Origin: Streptosporangiaceae bacterium NEAU-GS5
GTDB lineage: Bacteria; Actinomycetota; Actinomycetes; Streptosporangiales; Streptosporangiaceae
DNA length: 64,000 bases
Assembly: GCA_017592665.1 (NCBI GenBank)
Contig: JAGFNW010000024.1
Coordinates: 62,001-126,000 of the forward strand
Direction: 5' to 3'
The position numbers and the translations under genes were made by a program. Positions within the stretch are counted from its first letter, which is position 1. Each line of letters starts with the position of its first letter. This document shows, one piece after another, positions 36,560-45,962 of this stretch. The notes beneath the pieces were generated by a model. The model was given only the letters and a program-made list of their open reading frames with translations. It had not been told where the DNA came from and searched no databases.

Positions 36560-36682
36560 CAGATGTCTTCCTTCGGTCGGTTGATTGAGGGCCAGCCTTG
36601 CGCCGGCACCCTGAAGGGAGCCTTAACCCGCCCGAAATGATCTTCAGGTTGGCTTTAGGCCCGTTCGTGCAGGCTGTACGCC

Positions 36683-37357
36683 ATGCGCGTACTGCTGGTG
36701 GAGGACGAAGAACGGCTGGCCGGGCTGCTGCGCAGCGGCCTGGCCGAAGAGGGCTTCGCCGTCGACGTGGCCCTCAACGGGAGCGACGGCCTCTGGATGG
36801 CGACCGAGAACCGTTACGACGCGATCGTGCTCGACGTCATGTTGCCCCTGCTCAACGGCTACGCCATCTGCCGGCGGCTGCGCGACGGCGGCGACTGGAC
36901 GCCGATCATGATGCTGACCGCCAAGGACGGCGAGTACGACGAGGCCGAGGCGCTCGACTTGGGGGCCGACGACTTCCTGTCCAAGCCGTTCTCCTATGTC
37001 GTCCTGCTGGCCCGGCTGCGGGCCCTGGTGAGGCGTGGCGGGCGGGAGCGGCCGGTGGCGCTGACCGTGGGCGATCTCGTGGTCGATCCGGCCGGGCTGC
37101 GCTGCCGTCGCGGCGAGACGCCGATCGCGCTCACGCCGAAGGAGTTCGCCGTGCTGCACGCGCTCGCGCGCCGCGCCGGCGAGGTGGTCTCGAAAGCCGA
37201 GCTCCTCCAGCAGGCCTGGGATTTCGCCTATGACGGCGATCCGAGCATCATCGAGGTGTACGTGAGCGCGCTCCGCCGCAAGATCGACGCGCCGTTCGGG
37301 CGGGCCAGCCTGGTGACCGTACGAGGCGCTGGTTATCGGCTGGACGGCGCGATATGA
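36683..37357 (+). CDS. Response regulator, OmpR/PhoB family
   Basis: This 224-residue regulator has an N-terminal receiver domain (acidic pair in LVEDEERL, phospho-acceptor Asp51 in IVLDVMLP, Lys in LSKPFSY) and a C-terminal winged helix (LTPKEFAVLHALARRAGEVVSKAELLQQAWD, IIEVYVSALRRKID, VRGAGYRL). It is activated by the sensor kinase encoded next, whose ATG overlaps its stop. The divergent secreted protein is a likely target. Confidence 0.95.
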   Translation: MRVLLVEDEERLAGLLRSGLAEEGFAVDVALNGSDGLWMATENRYDAIVLDVMLPLLNGYAICRRLRDGGDWTPIMMLTAKDGEYDEAEALDLGADDFLSKPFSYVVLLARLRALVRRGGRERPVALTVGDLVVDPAGLRCRRGETPIALTPKEFAVLHALARRAGEVVSKAELLQQAWDFAYDGDPSIIEVYVSALRRKIDAPFGRASLVTVRGAGYRLDGAI

Positions 37358-38568
37358 GCCGGCTGTCGGTCAGGCTGCGCGCGGCGCTCGTGGCGACCGC
37401 GGTGGTGGCGCTGGCGCTCGGGGCGGTCGCCGCGGTGCTCGCCTGGACGTTGACCAGCAGCTTCACGGCCAGCGCCAGCGCGGACGCCGAGCGGCGTGCG
37501 ACGCAGGCGGCCACGTTGTTCGGCGTGCAGGGTTCCGTGTCCATGCTGGAGGGTGGGACGCCTGACCCGGATGTGCAGGTCACGACGCAGACCGGACCGG
37601 ATTGGGGGGCGGGGTACGCCACGGCGACGCACACGGTGTCGACCGGCGCGGGGCCGTCGCTGACGATTCAGGCCCGTTCGTCGCTGACCCCGGCAAGGGA
37701 CGCGCTGACGGCGCTCCGCCCCATGCTGTACGTCGGGATCCCCACCCTTCTGCTGGTCGTCGGCGGCGTGACCTGGCTCCTGGTGGGCCGGGCGCTGGCG
37801 CCCGTGTCGGCCATGCGGGCCACGTTCGCCGACATCACGGCCCGCGACCTGCATCAGCGGGTGCCCATCCCGCGCTCCCGGGACGAGGTCAACCGCCTGG
37901 CCCGTACGCTCAACGCGACACTCGACCGGCTGGAGCACGCGATGGAGCGGCACAAGCGGTTCGTCGCGGACGCCGCCCACGAGCTGCGCAGCCCGATCGC
38001 GACCCTGCGCACCCGCCTTGAGCTGGGCCGCCGTGAGGCCCCGGCACTGACGCGCGAGGCGCTGACCGACGTCGTGCGCCTGCAGGGGCTGGCGGCCGAC
38101 CTGCTTCTGCTGGCCCGCCTGGACGCGGGCGAGCCGCTGCGCGCCGAGGAGGTGGATCTCGGCCAGGTGGCGACGGAGGAGGCGCTCAAATCCCGCGGCC
38201 GCGATGTCTCGATAAATCTGGACATCGCGACCGACGTGGTCGTCGCCGGGTCGCGCTCCCAGCTCGGGCGGATGGTGGCGAATCTGGTGGACAACGCCGT
38301 ACGGCATGCGGCGTCCGCGGTGACCGTACGGGTGGCCGCGCCGGGGACCGTGGAGGTGTCCGACGACGGGCCGGGCATCCCGGCCGAGCACCGCGAGTCG
38401 GTGTTCGGCCGGTTCACCCGGCTCGACGAGGCCCGCGCCAGGGACGCGGGTGGCTCAGGCCTGGGCTTGGCGATCGCCAGGGACATCGCCCAGGCCCACG
38501 GCGGCACCCTTTCGGTCGTCCCGGACCGATCGGAGGGCGCCTGCCTCCGGGCAGATCTGTGCTGCTGA
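37354..38568 (+). CDS. Sensor histidine kinase
   Basis: This 404-residue membrane kinase has a transmembrane helix at about residues 10-30, an extracytoplasmic sensor of about 95 residues, and a second helix at about 126-148 (MLYVGIPTLLLVVGGVTWLLVG). HAMP and the phosphorylation helix follow (FVADAAHELRSPIATLRTRLE, His at about residue 209), then an ATPase domain with N box (MVANLVDNAVRH), G1 (DDGPGIP) and G2 (GGSGLGLAI). It partners the response regulator, with overlapping start and stop. The signal is unknown. It is convergent with the expansin-like gene. Confidence 0.95.
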   Translation: MSRLSVRLRAALVATAVVALALGAVAAVLAWTLTSSFTASASADAERRATQAATLFGVQGSVSMLEGGTPDPDVQVTTQTGPDWGAGYATATHTVSTGAGPSLTIQARSSLTPARDALTALRPMLYVGIPTLLLVVGGVTWLLVGRALAPVSAMRATFADITARDLHQRVPIPRSRDEVNRLARTLNATLDRLEHAMERHKRFVADAAHELRSPIATLRTRLELGRREAPALTREALTDVVRLQGLAADLLLLARLDAGEPLRAEEVDLGQVATEEALKSRGRDVSINLDIATDVVVAGSRSQLGRMVANLVDNAVRHAASAVTVRVAAPGTVEVSDDGPGIPAEHRESVFGRFTRLDEARARDAGGSGLGLAIARDIAQAHGGTLSVVPDRSEGACLRADLCC

Positions 38569-38583
38569 TGGTGCGCGTGCCGG

Positions 38584-40179
38584 TCAGGGTGACGTGCAGG
38601 TGTAGGCGGACGGGAGCGTCGTGTCGCTGGCTCCGCGCGTGCCTTGGAATCCGAATTCGTAGGTCCCGTTCGGAGGAATCGGGTTCGTGGTGTTGTTGTG
38701 GGCCGTCACGGTTCCCCCGCTGACGGTGAACGTGGCGTTCCACATGTTCGTGACCGTCTGGCCGGACGGGAGCGTGAACCGCACGGTCCAGTTCGTGATG
38801 GCCGACGTGCCGGTGTTGGTGATCCGGACCGGCTGGATGACGTAGCCGCCGCTCCACTGCGTCTGCGTGGTCGCGGTCACCGTGCAGCCGCCTGCCGTGG
38901 CGGTCGTCGTGGTCACGGTGACCGTGTTGGACACGGCCGACACGTTGCCCGCGGCGTCCCGCGCCCTCACCTGGAATCGGTAGGTCGTGCCGGCGGTCAG
39001 CCCGGTCGCCGCGAACGTGGCCGAGGTGGACGTGCCGACCTGGGTGAACGTGCCGCCGGTGGCGCCTGGAGCGCGCAGCACGTCGTAGCCGGTCACGCCG
39101 ACGTTGTCGGTCGACCCGGTCCACGACAGGTTGGTGCCGGTCGCGGTCGTGCCGGCCGCGGCGAGGCTCGTGGGCGCGGTCGGCGCGGTGGTGTCCGGGG
39201 TCGGCGAGACCGACGGCGACGGCGACGGCGAGGATGTCGTGCCGCCGGTCGTCGTGTACGTCACCTGGGTGTACGGCGTGCTGCACTGCGAGCCGCAGGC
39301 CGTGGGGAGCGTGAAGTTGTAGACCCGGCCGCCGTTGATCAGCTGGTCGGAGACGTCCCTGACACGGATCTGGAACTGGCTGGATCCGGCTCCCGTGGTT
39401 CCGCCGATGATGTACGACTGGCCCATGTCGCTGTTCATGGCGGCGGTGACCCAGGCGCCGTTCTGCATGTACTCGACGCCGTGGATGCCGTTGGCGAGAT
39501 GCGACACCGAGATCGCGGGCCACCACACCTGGGCTCCCTGCAGGAAGCCGACGTTGATGTCGCCCGAGTAGTTGGGGGCCGGCACGAACTTCCAGGCGAT
39601 GTGCCGGTTGTTCCAGTGGTTCGGATACATGTCGCCGACCGCGGCGCCGTTCTTCACGAACTTGTTGAGTGACGGCTTGGCGAGGTCCAGGTGGTACGGA
39701 TCGTCCCGGCACCAGCCGTTGGAGTCGCCGCAGCTGTCGGCGACGATCATGGTCAGCGTCGCCCCGTTGTAGTTGTCGCTCACGAAGGAGCCGTTGCGGC
39801 AGAACGCCATGTTGGGCGCGCCGTCGTTGACGCCCGTGCAGAAGTCGCCGATGGACACCTGCACGAACCGGCCGCAGTTGAGGCCGTTGTTCCACATGCC
39901 GATCTTCGAGGTGTTGGCCCCGGTCAGCGGGCGCGGATAGAAGTTGTAGTCGCCGGGCGTGTTGTAGACGTTGAGGGCCACGAAGTCCTGGGAGTCGAGG
40001 TTGGCCTGCGGCAGCCCGCAGCCGCCGTACGGAGCTCCGAGCGCGTCGAAGTAGGTCGCGTTCGCCGTCACCGGTGTGACCGGGTCGGACAGGGCGAGCG
40101 CGGGAAGGCGGATCAGCAGGACGGCGGCCGCGACGGCGGCGGATACCGCCGTGACGCGACGGAGTGTGAGGCGAGGCAC
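38584..40179 (-). CDS. Secreted expansin-like cellulose-binding protein (DPBB-FnIII-CBM2)
   Basis: This 531-residue secreted protein has a signal peptide, then an expansin/GH45-like double-psi barrel (ATYFDALGAPYGGCGLPQ, VSIGDFCTG, MIVADSCGDSNGWCRDDPYHLDLAKPSLNKF). A second beta domain ends near residue 310, followed by a Ser/Pro/Thr linker, a fibronectin type III domain (about 335-425) and a C-terminal CBM2 (CTVTATTQTQWSGGYV, ending SAYTCTSP). Bacterial expansins loosen cellulose without hydrolysis. The GTG at 40179 follows GGGAG. It likely helps the nearby glucanase and xylanase on plant material. Confidence 0.85.
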   Translation of the reverse strand: MPRLTLRRVTAVSAAVAAAVLLIRLPALALSDPVTPVTANATYFDALGAPYGGCGLPQANLDSQDFVALNVYNTPGDYNFYPRPLTGANTSKIGMWNNGLNCGRFVQVSIGDFCTGVNDGAPNMAFCRNGSFVSDNYNGATLTMIVADSCGDSNGWCRDDPYHLDLAKPSLNKFVKNGAAVGDMYPNHWNNRHIAWKFVPAPNYSGDINVGFLQGAQVWWPAISVSHLANGIHGVEYMQNGAWVTAAMNSDMGQSYIIGGTTGAGSSQFQIRVRDVSDQLINGGRVYNFTLPTACGSQCSTPYTQVTYTTTGGTTSSPSPSPSVSPTPDTTAPTAPTSLAAAGTTATGTNLSWTGSTDNVGVTGYDVLRAPGATGGTFTQVGTSTSATFAATGLTAGTTYRFQVRARDAAGNVSAVSNTVTVTTTTATAGGCTVTATTQTQWSGGYVIQPVRITNTGTSAITNWTVRFTLPSGQTVTNMWNATFTVSGGTVTAHNNTTNPIPPNGTYEFGFQGTRGASDTTLPSAYTCTSP

Positions 40180-40311
40180 GACGGCTCCCTTGACGAACCT
40201 GAATCGTACGGAGAATCGCTTCGACGCTCCCGCCGCCGCCGATCACCGGTCAAGCGAGGGCCCCGCCCGCCCTGCCCCACCTGCTCTTCCCCGCTTCCGG
40301 ACCTGCAACTT

Positions 40312-41454
40312 TCAATCGAACGCCGGCGTGCGCGCCCGGTGAACGGCCTGCAGGAGCCCGAGGGCCGCGAGGGTGGCGACGGTCGCCGATCCGCCGTACG
40401 AGACGAAGGGCAGGGGAACGCCGACGATGGGCGTCAGTCCGACGGTCATGCCGACGTTGACGAAGGTCTGGAAGGCCAGCCAGCAGACCACGGCCCCCGC
40501 CAGCACGGTCCCGTACGGCGTGGCGCTCCGCCTGGCGATCGTGAGGCCGCGCCACAGCAGGACGCACATGAGGACCAGGATGAGCGCCGTTCCGGCGAAC
40601 CCGAGCTCCTCTCCAGCGACGGTGAAGATGAAGTCGGTGTGCTGTTCGGGGACGAAGTGCCCGGCCGTCTGCTCGCCGTGGAACAGCCCTTTGCCGAGCA
40701 GCCCGCCCGAGCCGATGGCGATCCTCGCCTGGGCCGCGTTGTAGCCGACACCCGAGGCATCAGATCCACCGAACAGGGCCATCAGACGATCCATCTGATA
40801 CGGCTTTATAAAGCCAAATTTCCACACCGCGAGGGCCCCACCCACCGCCCCCCCGAACAACAACGCCAACCAGCGCTTCCGTGCCCCGGACACGACCAGG
40901 GCCCCGACCACCATGGCCGCGAACACCAGCATCGTCCCGAGGTCGGGCTGCAGCATGATCAGCCCCATCGGCACGGCCGCCAGCAGCAGCGCCAGCGCCA
41001 CGCCGCCGAACCCGGGCCGCCGCTCGCCGTCGCGCAGTTCGCCGAGCGGCACGGCGAGGGTCAGCGCCAGCGCCACCTTCGCGAACTCCGACGGCTGGAA
41101 CTGCACGCCCGGCCCGAGCACGATCCACGAGTGCGCCCCGTTGACCCGCACCCCGAGCGGGGTGAGCACGCCCGTCAGCGACACCAGCGCCAGCACGTAG
41201 ACGAAGGGCACATACGCCCGCAGCACCCGCAGGTCGATCCGCGACACGACCCACATCAGCACGAGCCCGACGGCGACCGAGACCGCCTGCCGCACCAGGA
41301 ACGTCGACCCGGGATCGAGCCGGGTGGCCGACCACACCAGCAGCAGCCCGATGCCGCACAGGGCCAGCGCCAGCAGCGGCAGCAGCCAGTCGGGGGAGGC
41401 CAGAGCGGGCTTCCACGCGATGCGCCGCGGGATTCGATCCGATGCCGTGATCAC
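40312..41454 (-). CDS. rodA: Peptidoglycan polymerase RodA (SEDS family)
   Basis: RodA polymerises lipid II glycan strands during elongation together with PBP2. The 380-residue membrane protein has about ten transmembrane segments and SEDS landmarks: the cytoplasmic GPGVQFQPSEFAKVALAL, LQPDLGTMLVFAAM (with the catalytic-site Asp), GEQTAGHFVPEQHTDFIFTVAGEELGFAG and VGVPLPFVSYGGSA. The GTG start overlaps the PBP2 stop (GTGA). It is the last gene of the mreBCD-PBP2-rodA operon. Confidence 0.94.
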   Translation of the reverse strand: MITASDRIPRRIAWKPALASPDWLLPLLALALCGIGLLLVWSATRLDPGSTFLVRQAVSVAVGLVLMWVVSRIDLRVLRAYVPFVYVLALVSLTGVLTPLGVRVNGAHSWIVLGPGVQFQPSEFAKVALALTLAVPLGELRDGERRPGFGGVALALLLAAVPMGLIMLQPDLGTMLVFAAMVVGALVVSGARKRWLALLFGGAVGGALAVWKFGFIKPYQMDRLMALFGGSDASGVGYNAAQARIAIGSGGLLGKGLFHGEQTAGHFVPEQHTDFIFTVAGEELGFAGTALILVLMCVLLWRGLTIARRSATPYGTVLAGAVVCWLAFQTFVNVGMTVGLTPIVGVPLPFVSYGGSATVATLAALGLLQAVHRARTPAFD

Positions 41455-43355
41455 AGCGCGCTCCTGAGCCCGAGGATGCCTTCCCAGATCTTCCTGGCGG
41501 CGGGTGCCGCGTCCTCGGCCCCCCGCCCGCCCTCGCTCACCACGACCACCACGACATACGCCGGGTCGGGCGCGAACGAGGCGAACCACGAGGTGTCCTG
41601 GCGGCCGAACGACTCGGCGGTCCCCGTCTTCCCGGCCACCGCGGCCTTCTTGAACGGGAACCCCTTGAACGGCTCGGCGGCCGTGCCGTGCCGCGTCACC
41701 TGGGTCAGCGCGGCGCGGATGAACTCGAGGGTGCCGGCCGACGCCGGCAGGCGCCCTTCGACCGGCGGCGTGATGGCGCGGACCACGGTCCCGTCCGGGC
41801 GGACGACCTTCGCGCCGACGCGCGGGGCGAAGACCGTGCCGCCGTTGGCGATCGCCGCGTACGCCCTGGCCAGCTGCAACGGCGTGACCAGCACGCCGCC
41901 CTGGCCGATCGCGAAGTTGGCCGCGTCGCCGGCCCACCAGGCGCCGCCGTCGTGGCAGTTCTCCCTGGCCACGACCGTGAGGTAGGCGGCGCGGCCGCGG
42001 TCGGACAGCTCCGGGTAGCCGGTCTTCGCGCGCCGGCAGCTCTCGTCGCGGGTGGCGAGCCAGGTGGCGTGCTTCCACGTCCGGTCGGGGACCGTCCCCG
42101 AGGCCTCGCCCGGCAGGTCGACCCCGGTCGGCGCGCCGAAACCGAAGCCGCGCGCGGTCGTGGACATGACCTCGGCCGGGTGCTTGACCGGCGTGAGCCC
42201 GCCGTCGCGCTGCCACAGCTGGTCGGCGATCTGGTAGAAGATCGTGTCGCACGACTTCACCAGCGCCGTGTGCATGGTCATCCGGCCGAGGTCGGCCCCG
42301 GCGAAGTTGCGGAACGGCCGGTTGCCCACGGTGTAGGACGACGGGCAGTCGTAGGTCGCGCCCAGGCCGTATCCGGCCTTGGCGGCGGCCGCCACCGAGG
42401 TGACCTTCCACGTGGAGCCGGGCGCCCACTCACCCTGGATGGCGCGCGACACGAGCGGATGGGCCGGGCCGAGCAGCTCCTTGTACGCCTTGGCGGAGAT
42501 CCCGCCGGTCCACACGCCCGGGTCATAGCTGGGATAGCCGGCGAGGGCCGTGACCCGGCCGGTCTTCGACTCCATGACCACCGCGGCGCCCGAATGGCTC
42601 CCGGCCCGCTTCACGGCGTCGCCGAGGGCCCGTTCGGCGATCTCCTGAATTCTGGCGTCGATGCTGGTCATCAGGGTGTTTCCGGACACCGGCATGGTCT
42701 GCGTGACGACCCGGGTGACCCTGCCGGTGTTGTTGACGGCCACCACCTTCGAGCCTGCCTTCCCGGCCAGGTCGCGGTCGTATACGGCCTCCAGGCCGTC
42801 GCGTCCCACCCGTGCCTGGATGTAGCCGAGCGTGTGCGCGGCGGCCTCGCCGTACGGGTAGACCCGGACGGGCGCGAGGTCGGTCCGCACGCCGGGAAAC
42901 TCCTCCTGCCGCTCGGTGATCTGCAGCGCGACCGGAACCGCCACGTCGTCGGCCACCGGGATCGGCTCGTACGGCGAGCCCTGCCAGCACGGCTGCGTCA
43001 CGGCCGGCCCGCACAGCCGCACCTTCCCGGCGATCTGCTCGTACGGCTTGCGCAGCAGCGCGGCCAGCCGGGTGAGCACCGCCGTGCCGCCGTCCGGCTG
43101 GTGCTCGAGCACCACATAGTCGACCGAGACGACGGGCTTGACCCGGTTGGTCACCAGCGCCTGCCCGTTGACGTCGAGGATCTGGCCACGGGTCGCGGGC
43201 AGCGTGACGGTTCTTACCCGCGTCTCCGTCGCCGCCCGCACGTACCGCGGGCCGTCCACGACCTGCAGCATCCACAGCCGGGCCAGCAGCGTGACCAGCA
43301 ACCCGACGATGACCAGGCGCAGCACGGCGAACCTGCCCCGGTAGGCCCTAGACAC
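41451..43355 (-). CDS. mrdA: Penicillin-binding protein 2 (elongation transpeptidase)
   Basis: This 634-residue class B PBP cross-links peptidoglycan in partnership with RodA. It has an N-terminal membrane helix (LRLVIVGLLVTLLARLWML), a pedestal domain, and a transpeptidase domain with the nucleophile motif APGSTWKVTS (S-x-x-K), KSCD (S-x-N variant) and AGKTGTAE (K-T-G). The start GTG 43355 (MSRAYRGRF) is chosen over GTG 43361 because GAGGAG is correctly spaced from it. The start lies inside the mreD coding end, so the genes are coupled. Confidence 0.93.
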   Translation of the reverse strand: MSRAYRGRFAVLRLVIVGLLVTLLARLWMLQVVDGPRYVRAATETRVRTVTLPATRGQILDVNGQALVTNRVKPVVSVDYVVLEHQPDGGTAVLTRLAALLRKPYEQIAGKVRLCGPAVTQPCWQGSPYEPIPVADDVAVPVALQITERQEEFPGVRTDLAPVRVYPYGEAAAHTLGYIQARVGRDGLEAVYDRDLAGKAGSKVVAVNNTGRVTRVVTQTMPVSGNTLMTSIDARIQEIAERALGDAVKRAGSHSGAAVVMESKTGRVTALAGYPSYDPGVWTGGISAKAYKELLGPAHPLVSRAIQGEWAPGSTWKVTSVAAAAKAGYGLGATYDCPSSYTVGNRPFRNFAGADLGRMTMHTALVKSCDTIFYQIADQLWQRDGGLTPVKHPAEVMSTTARGFGFGAPTGVDLPGEASGTVPDRTWKHATWLATRDESCRRAKTGYPELSDRGRAAYLTVVARENCHDGGAWWAGDAANFAIGQGGVLVTPLQLARAYAAIANGGTVFAPRVGAKVVRPDGTVVRAITPPVEGRLPASAGTLEFIRAALTQVTRHGTAAEPFKGFPFKKAAVAGKTGTAESFGRQDTSWFASFAPDPAYVVVVVVSEGGRGAEDAAPAARKIWEGILGLRSAL

Positions 43356-43875
43356 GCACACTCCTCGACAGGGCCGCGATCCGGCGTGGCTCGACCCGCC
43401 TGGACCGCGTCCGCCGGTCTCCCAGCACGAGCAGCCCGGTCAGGACCAGCGACCCGCCGGCCACCGTCCAGGCCATGGCCTGGAACATGGACACCGGGTC
43501 CCACGGGGCGTGATCGAGCAGCATCCGCCCCGCCGTCTGCAGGATCAGCGCCAGGTAGGTCCCGGTCGCCGCCATGGCCAGGATCCGCGGCGCGGACGGC
43601 CGGTCGGAGGCCGCGGGGATCAGGTCGCGCAGCCCGCACACGAACCCGGTCAGGCAGAACGCCAGCGCCGACAGGCCGATGGTGTGATCGGCGGGCGGGG
43701 CGAGGTCGACGGCGAGGCCGCCGGCGAAGCCGTACGCGGCCCCCCACAGCGGCCCGCGCGCCAGCGCCACCCCGACGACGGCCAGCACCATCAGGTCAGG
43801 GCCGCCCCACGGCAGCCGATCCGCCATGGTCACCTGCAGCAGCGGCAGCACGGCGACCAACAAGGCAAGTCGCAT
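43348..43875 (-). CDS. mreD: Rod shape-determining protein MreD
   Basis: This 175-residue membrane protein has about five transmembrane segments and the MreD-like features WGGPDLMVLAVVGVALARGPLWGAAYGFAGGLAVDLAPP and GLSALAFCLTGFVCG. It connects MreC to the elongation complex. It begins 14 bp after mreC, and its last codons overlap the start of the PBP2 gene. Identification rests on both fold and position. Confidence 0.9.
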   Translation of the reverse strand: MRLALLVAVLPLLQVTMADRLPWGGPDLMVLAVVGVALARGPLWGAAYGFAGGLAVDLAPPADHTIGLSALAFCLTGFVCGLRDLIPAASDRPSAPRILAMAATGTYLALILQTAGRMLLDHAPWDPVSMFQAMAWTVAGGSLVLTGLLVLGDRRTRSRRVEPRRIAALSRSVRV

Positions 43876-43889
43876 GGCTCACCCCCGGC

Positions 43890-44666
43890 TCATGTGCCGA
43901 CAACGACGACGGCGACGAGGTTCAGCGCCGACAGCCGCGCGTACGGCCGGACGACGGCCGTGCGCGTCGCGGTCCCGGGGGTGTTCTCCACCGAGACGAC
44001 CGTGCCCACCGGCACCCCGGGCACATAGGGGCGGAGGTTCTGCGACCCCATGGTCACCACCTGGTCCCCCGGTTTGAGCGGGGCGTCCGGCCGGAGCAGG
44101 CTCAACTTGAGCAGGCCCTGGCCGGGGATGCCGGTGACCAGGCCCACCTCGTCCGAGCCGGCCATCCGCACGCCGACGGACGAGGCGGCGTCGGTGGCCA
44201 GCGCCACGGTCGACGTCACGGGCCCGGCCCAGGTCACCCGGCCGACCAGCCCGCTCGCGTCGAACACGGTCAGATCCGGCGTGAGCCCGTCGCGGGTCCC
44301 CGCGTCGATCGTCACCCGCTGATCCCGGCCGATGGCCACGACGTGCGCCGATACGGACCTGCGCCCGGCCAGCCAGGTGGCCGACGACGCCGACAGCGCC
44401 GACTGCCGTCCCGACACGTCCCGCTGGGTCTGCGCGGTGAGCAGGTCGGCGCGCAGCCGGGCGTTCTCCTGCTCCAGCGTCTGGACCCGGCCGCTGTCGC
44501 CCCAGCGCCGCGTGAGCGAGCCGATGGCGTTCTCGGCCGTGCCGTACGCGATCGAGGCGGCCGCGCGGAGCGGCGTCAGGGGGGTGACATAGCGGTCGAC
44601 GGCCACCAGCGCGCCGGCCGCGACCAGCAGCGCTAGCGGCACGCGGACGAAACGCCGCCGGTTCAT
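43890..44666 (-). CDS. mreC: Rod shape-determining protein MreC
   Basis: This 258-residue protein has one N-terminal membrane helix (VPLALLVAAGALVAVDRYV), a coiled-coil (VQTLEQENARLRADLLTAQTQRD, about residues 60-83) and a beta-barrel extracytoplasmic domain (VVAIGRDQRVTIDAGTRDGL, DASGLVGRVTWAGP, PGDQVVTMGSQNLRPYVPGVPVGTV). It scaffolds PBP2/RodA. The ATG overlaps the mreB stop (ATGA). Confidence 0.93.
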   Translation of the reverse strand: MNRRRFVRVPLALLVAAGALVAVDRYVTPLTPLRAAASIAYGTAENAIGSLTRRWGDSGRVQTLEQENARLRADLLTAQTQRDVSGRQSALSASSATWLAGRRSVSAHVVAIGRDQRVTIDAGTRDGLTPDLTVFDASGLVGRVTWAGPVTSTVALATDAASSVGVRMAGSDEVGLVTGIPGQGLLKLSLLRPDAPLKPGDQVVTMGSQNLRPYVPGVPVGTVVSVENTPGTATRTAVVRPYARLSALNLVAVVVVGT

Positions 44667-45907
44667 CGGCGGTGGTTCTCGGGCAGGAAGACGTCCTGCA
44701 TGGTCTGGAAGCGTTCGACGCATACGCCGGCGCCGAGCGCGACCGAGTAGAGCGGCCGGTCCACCCGATGGATGGGCATGCCGGTCGCGTCCCGCAGCCG
44801 CTCGGCCAGGCCGCGCAGCAGCGCGCCGCCCCCGGTCAGCACGATCCCGTTGTCGAGCAGGTCGCCGGCCAGCTCGGCCGGGCACTGGTCGAGCGTGGTC
44901 TGCACGGCGTCGATGATCGTCTGGACCTGGTCCTCGATGGCCTCGCTGATGTCGTCGGCCGCCATGGTCGCCGTCTTCGGCAGGCCCGTGACCAGGTCGC
45001 GGCCGCGGACCGGCACGGTCGCCTTCGGGTCGAGCGCCTTCAGCGGCTCCTCGGCCTGGCCGTTCGACTTGGGCTTCGACCGGAACAGGCTCCAGCCGAA
45101 CAGCGGCGCCGGCTCCGGGTCGGGCGCGTCCTCGGGCACGAGCGTCGTCACGGTCCCGACCGACTCCAGCTCGGCCGGGGGTTGGACACCCACGCGATGG
45201 CGGCCCTTCGGCGTCATCTCGGTCTCCCGCAGCCGGATCGGGTTCTGCCTGACCATGCCCAGGTCGATTTTGAGGCGTTCGGCCGTACGCTCGCCGAGCA
45301 GCAGCGCGTGCTCCTTCTTGGCGTAGGTGATGATCGCTTCGTCGAGCTCGTCGCCGCCGACGCGGAGCGACTTGGCGACCACGACGCCGCTCATCGACAC
45401 GATGGCGACCTCGGTGGTGCCGCCGCCGATGTCGACGACCATGTTCCCGGCCGCCTCGCCCACCTTCAGACCGGCGCCGATCGCCGCGGCCATGGGCTCT
45501 TCGATGATGTGCACCCGGCGCGCGCCCGCCTCGTAGGCGGCCTCCTTGACCGCGCGCTGCTCGATGGAGGTGCAGCCGCTCGGCACCGCCACCACGATCC
45601 TCGGCTTGGCCAGGAACCGGCTGGGGTGCGCCTTCTGGATGAAGTAGCGCAGCATCCGCTCGGCCGCGTCCAGGTCGGCGATCACGCCGTCCTTGAGCGG
45701 GCGGATCGTCGCCACGTGCGGGGGAGTGCGGCCCATCATGCGCTTGGCCGCCTTGCCCACCGCCACGATCTTGTCGTTGTGCAGGTTGATCGCTATCACC
45801 GAGGGCTCGTTCAGCACGATGCCCTTTCGGCGTACGTAGACCAGTGTGTTCGCCGTACCTAAGTCGACCGCGATATCACGGCCGAGCAGACCCCATCCGA
45901 AACCCAT
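44663..45907 (-). CDS. mreB: Actin-like cell-shape protein MreB, with a large insertion
   Basis: This bacterial actin guides the elongasome. Phosphate-binding loops are intact: DIAVDLGTANTLVY, VVDIGGGTTEVAIV and LTGGGALLRGL. At 414 residues it is about 70 longer than a usual MreB (about 345). The extra sequence lies at about residues 220-298, between GERTAERLKIDLG and VRGRDLVTGLPKT. It is Pro/Glu-rich (VPEDAPDPEPAPLFGWSLFRSKPK), so probably a disordered loop. It is the first gene of the operon. A hairpin at 45963-45993 separates it from the upstream gene. Confidence 0.94.
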   Translation of the reverse strand: MGFGWGLLGRDIAVDLGTANTLVYVRRKGIVLNEPSVIAINLHNDKIVAVGKAAKRMMGRTPPHVATIRPLKDGVIADLDAAERMLRYFIQKAHPSRFLAKPRIVVAVPSGCTSIEQRAVKEAAYEAGARRVHIIEEPMAAAIGAGLKVGEAAGNMVVDIGGGTTEVAIVSMSGVVVAKSLRVGGDELDEAIITYAKKEHALLLGERTAERLKIDLGMVRQNPIRLRETEMTPKGRHRVGVQPPAELESVGTVTTLVPEDAPDPEPAPLFGWSLFRSKPKSNGQAEEPLKALDPKATVPVRGRDLVTGLPKTATMAADDISEAIEDQVQTIIDAVQTTLDQCPAELAGDLLDNGIVLTGGGALLRGLAERLRDATGMPIHRVDRPLYSVALGAGVCVERFQTMQDVFLPENHRR

Positions 45908-45962
45908 CGCCGCACTGCCTTTCGAGGGGGAGGACTATCGCCCGCCCGCTCGCTGCCCGAGA

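Noticed and set aside
41688-44636. 982-codon plus-strand open frame across PBP2, mreD and mreC
   Set aside because: It runs antisense to three well-supported coupled genes, and its translation is of low complexity.
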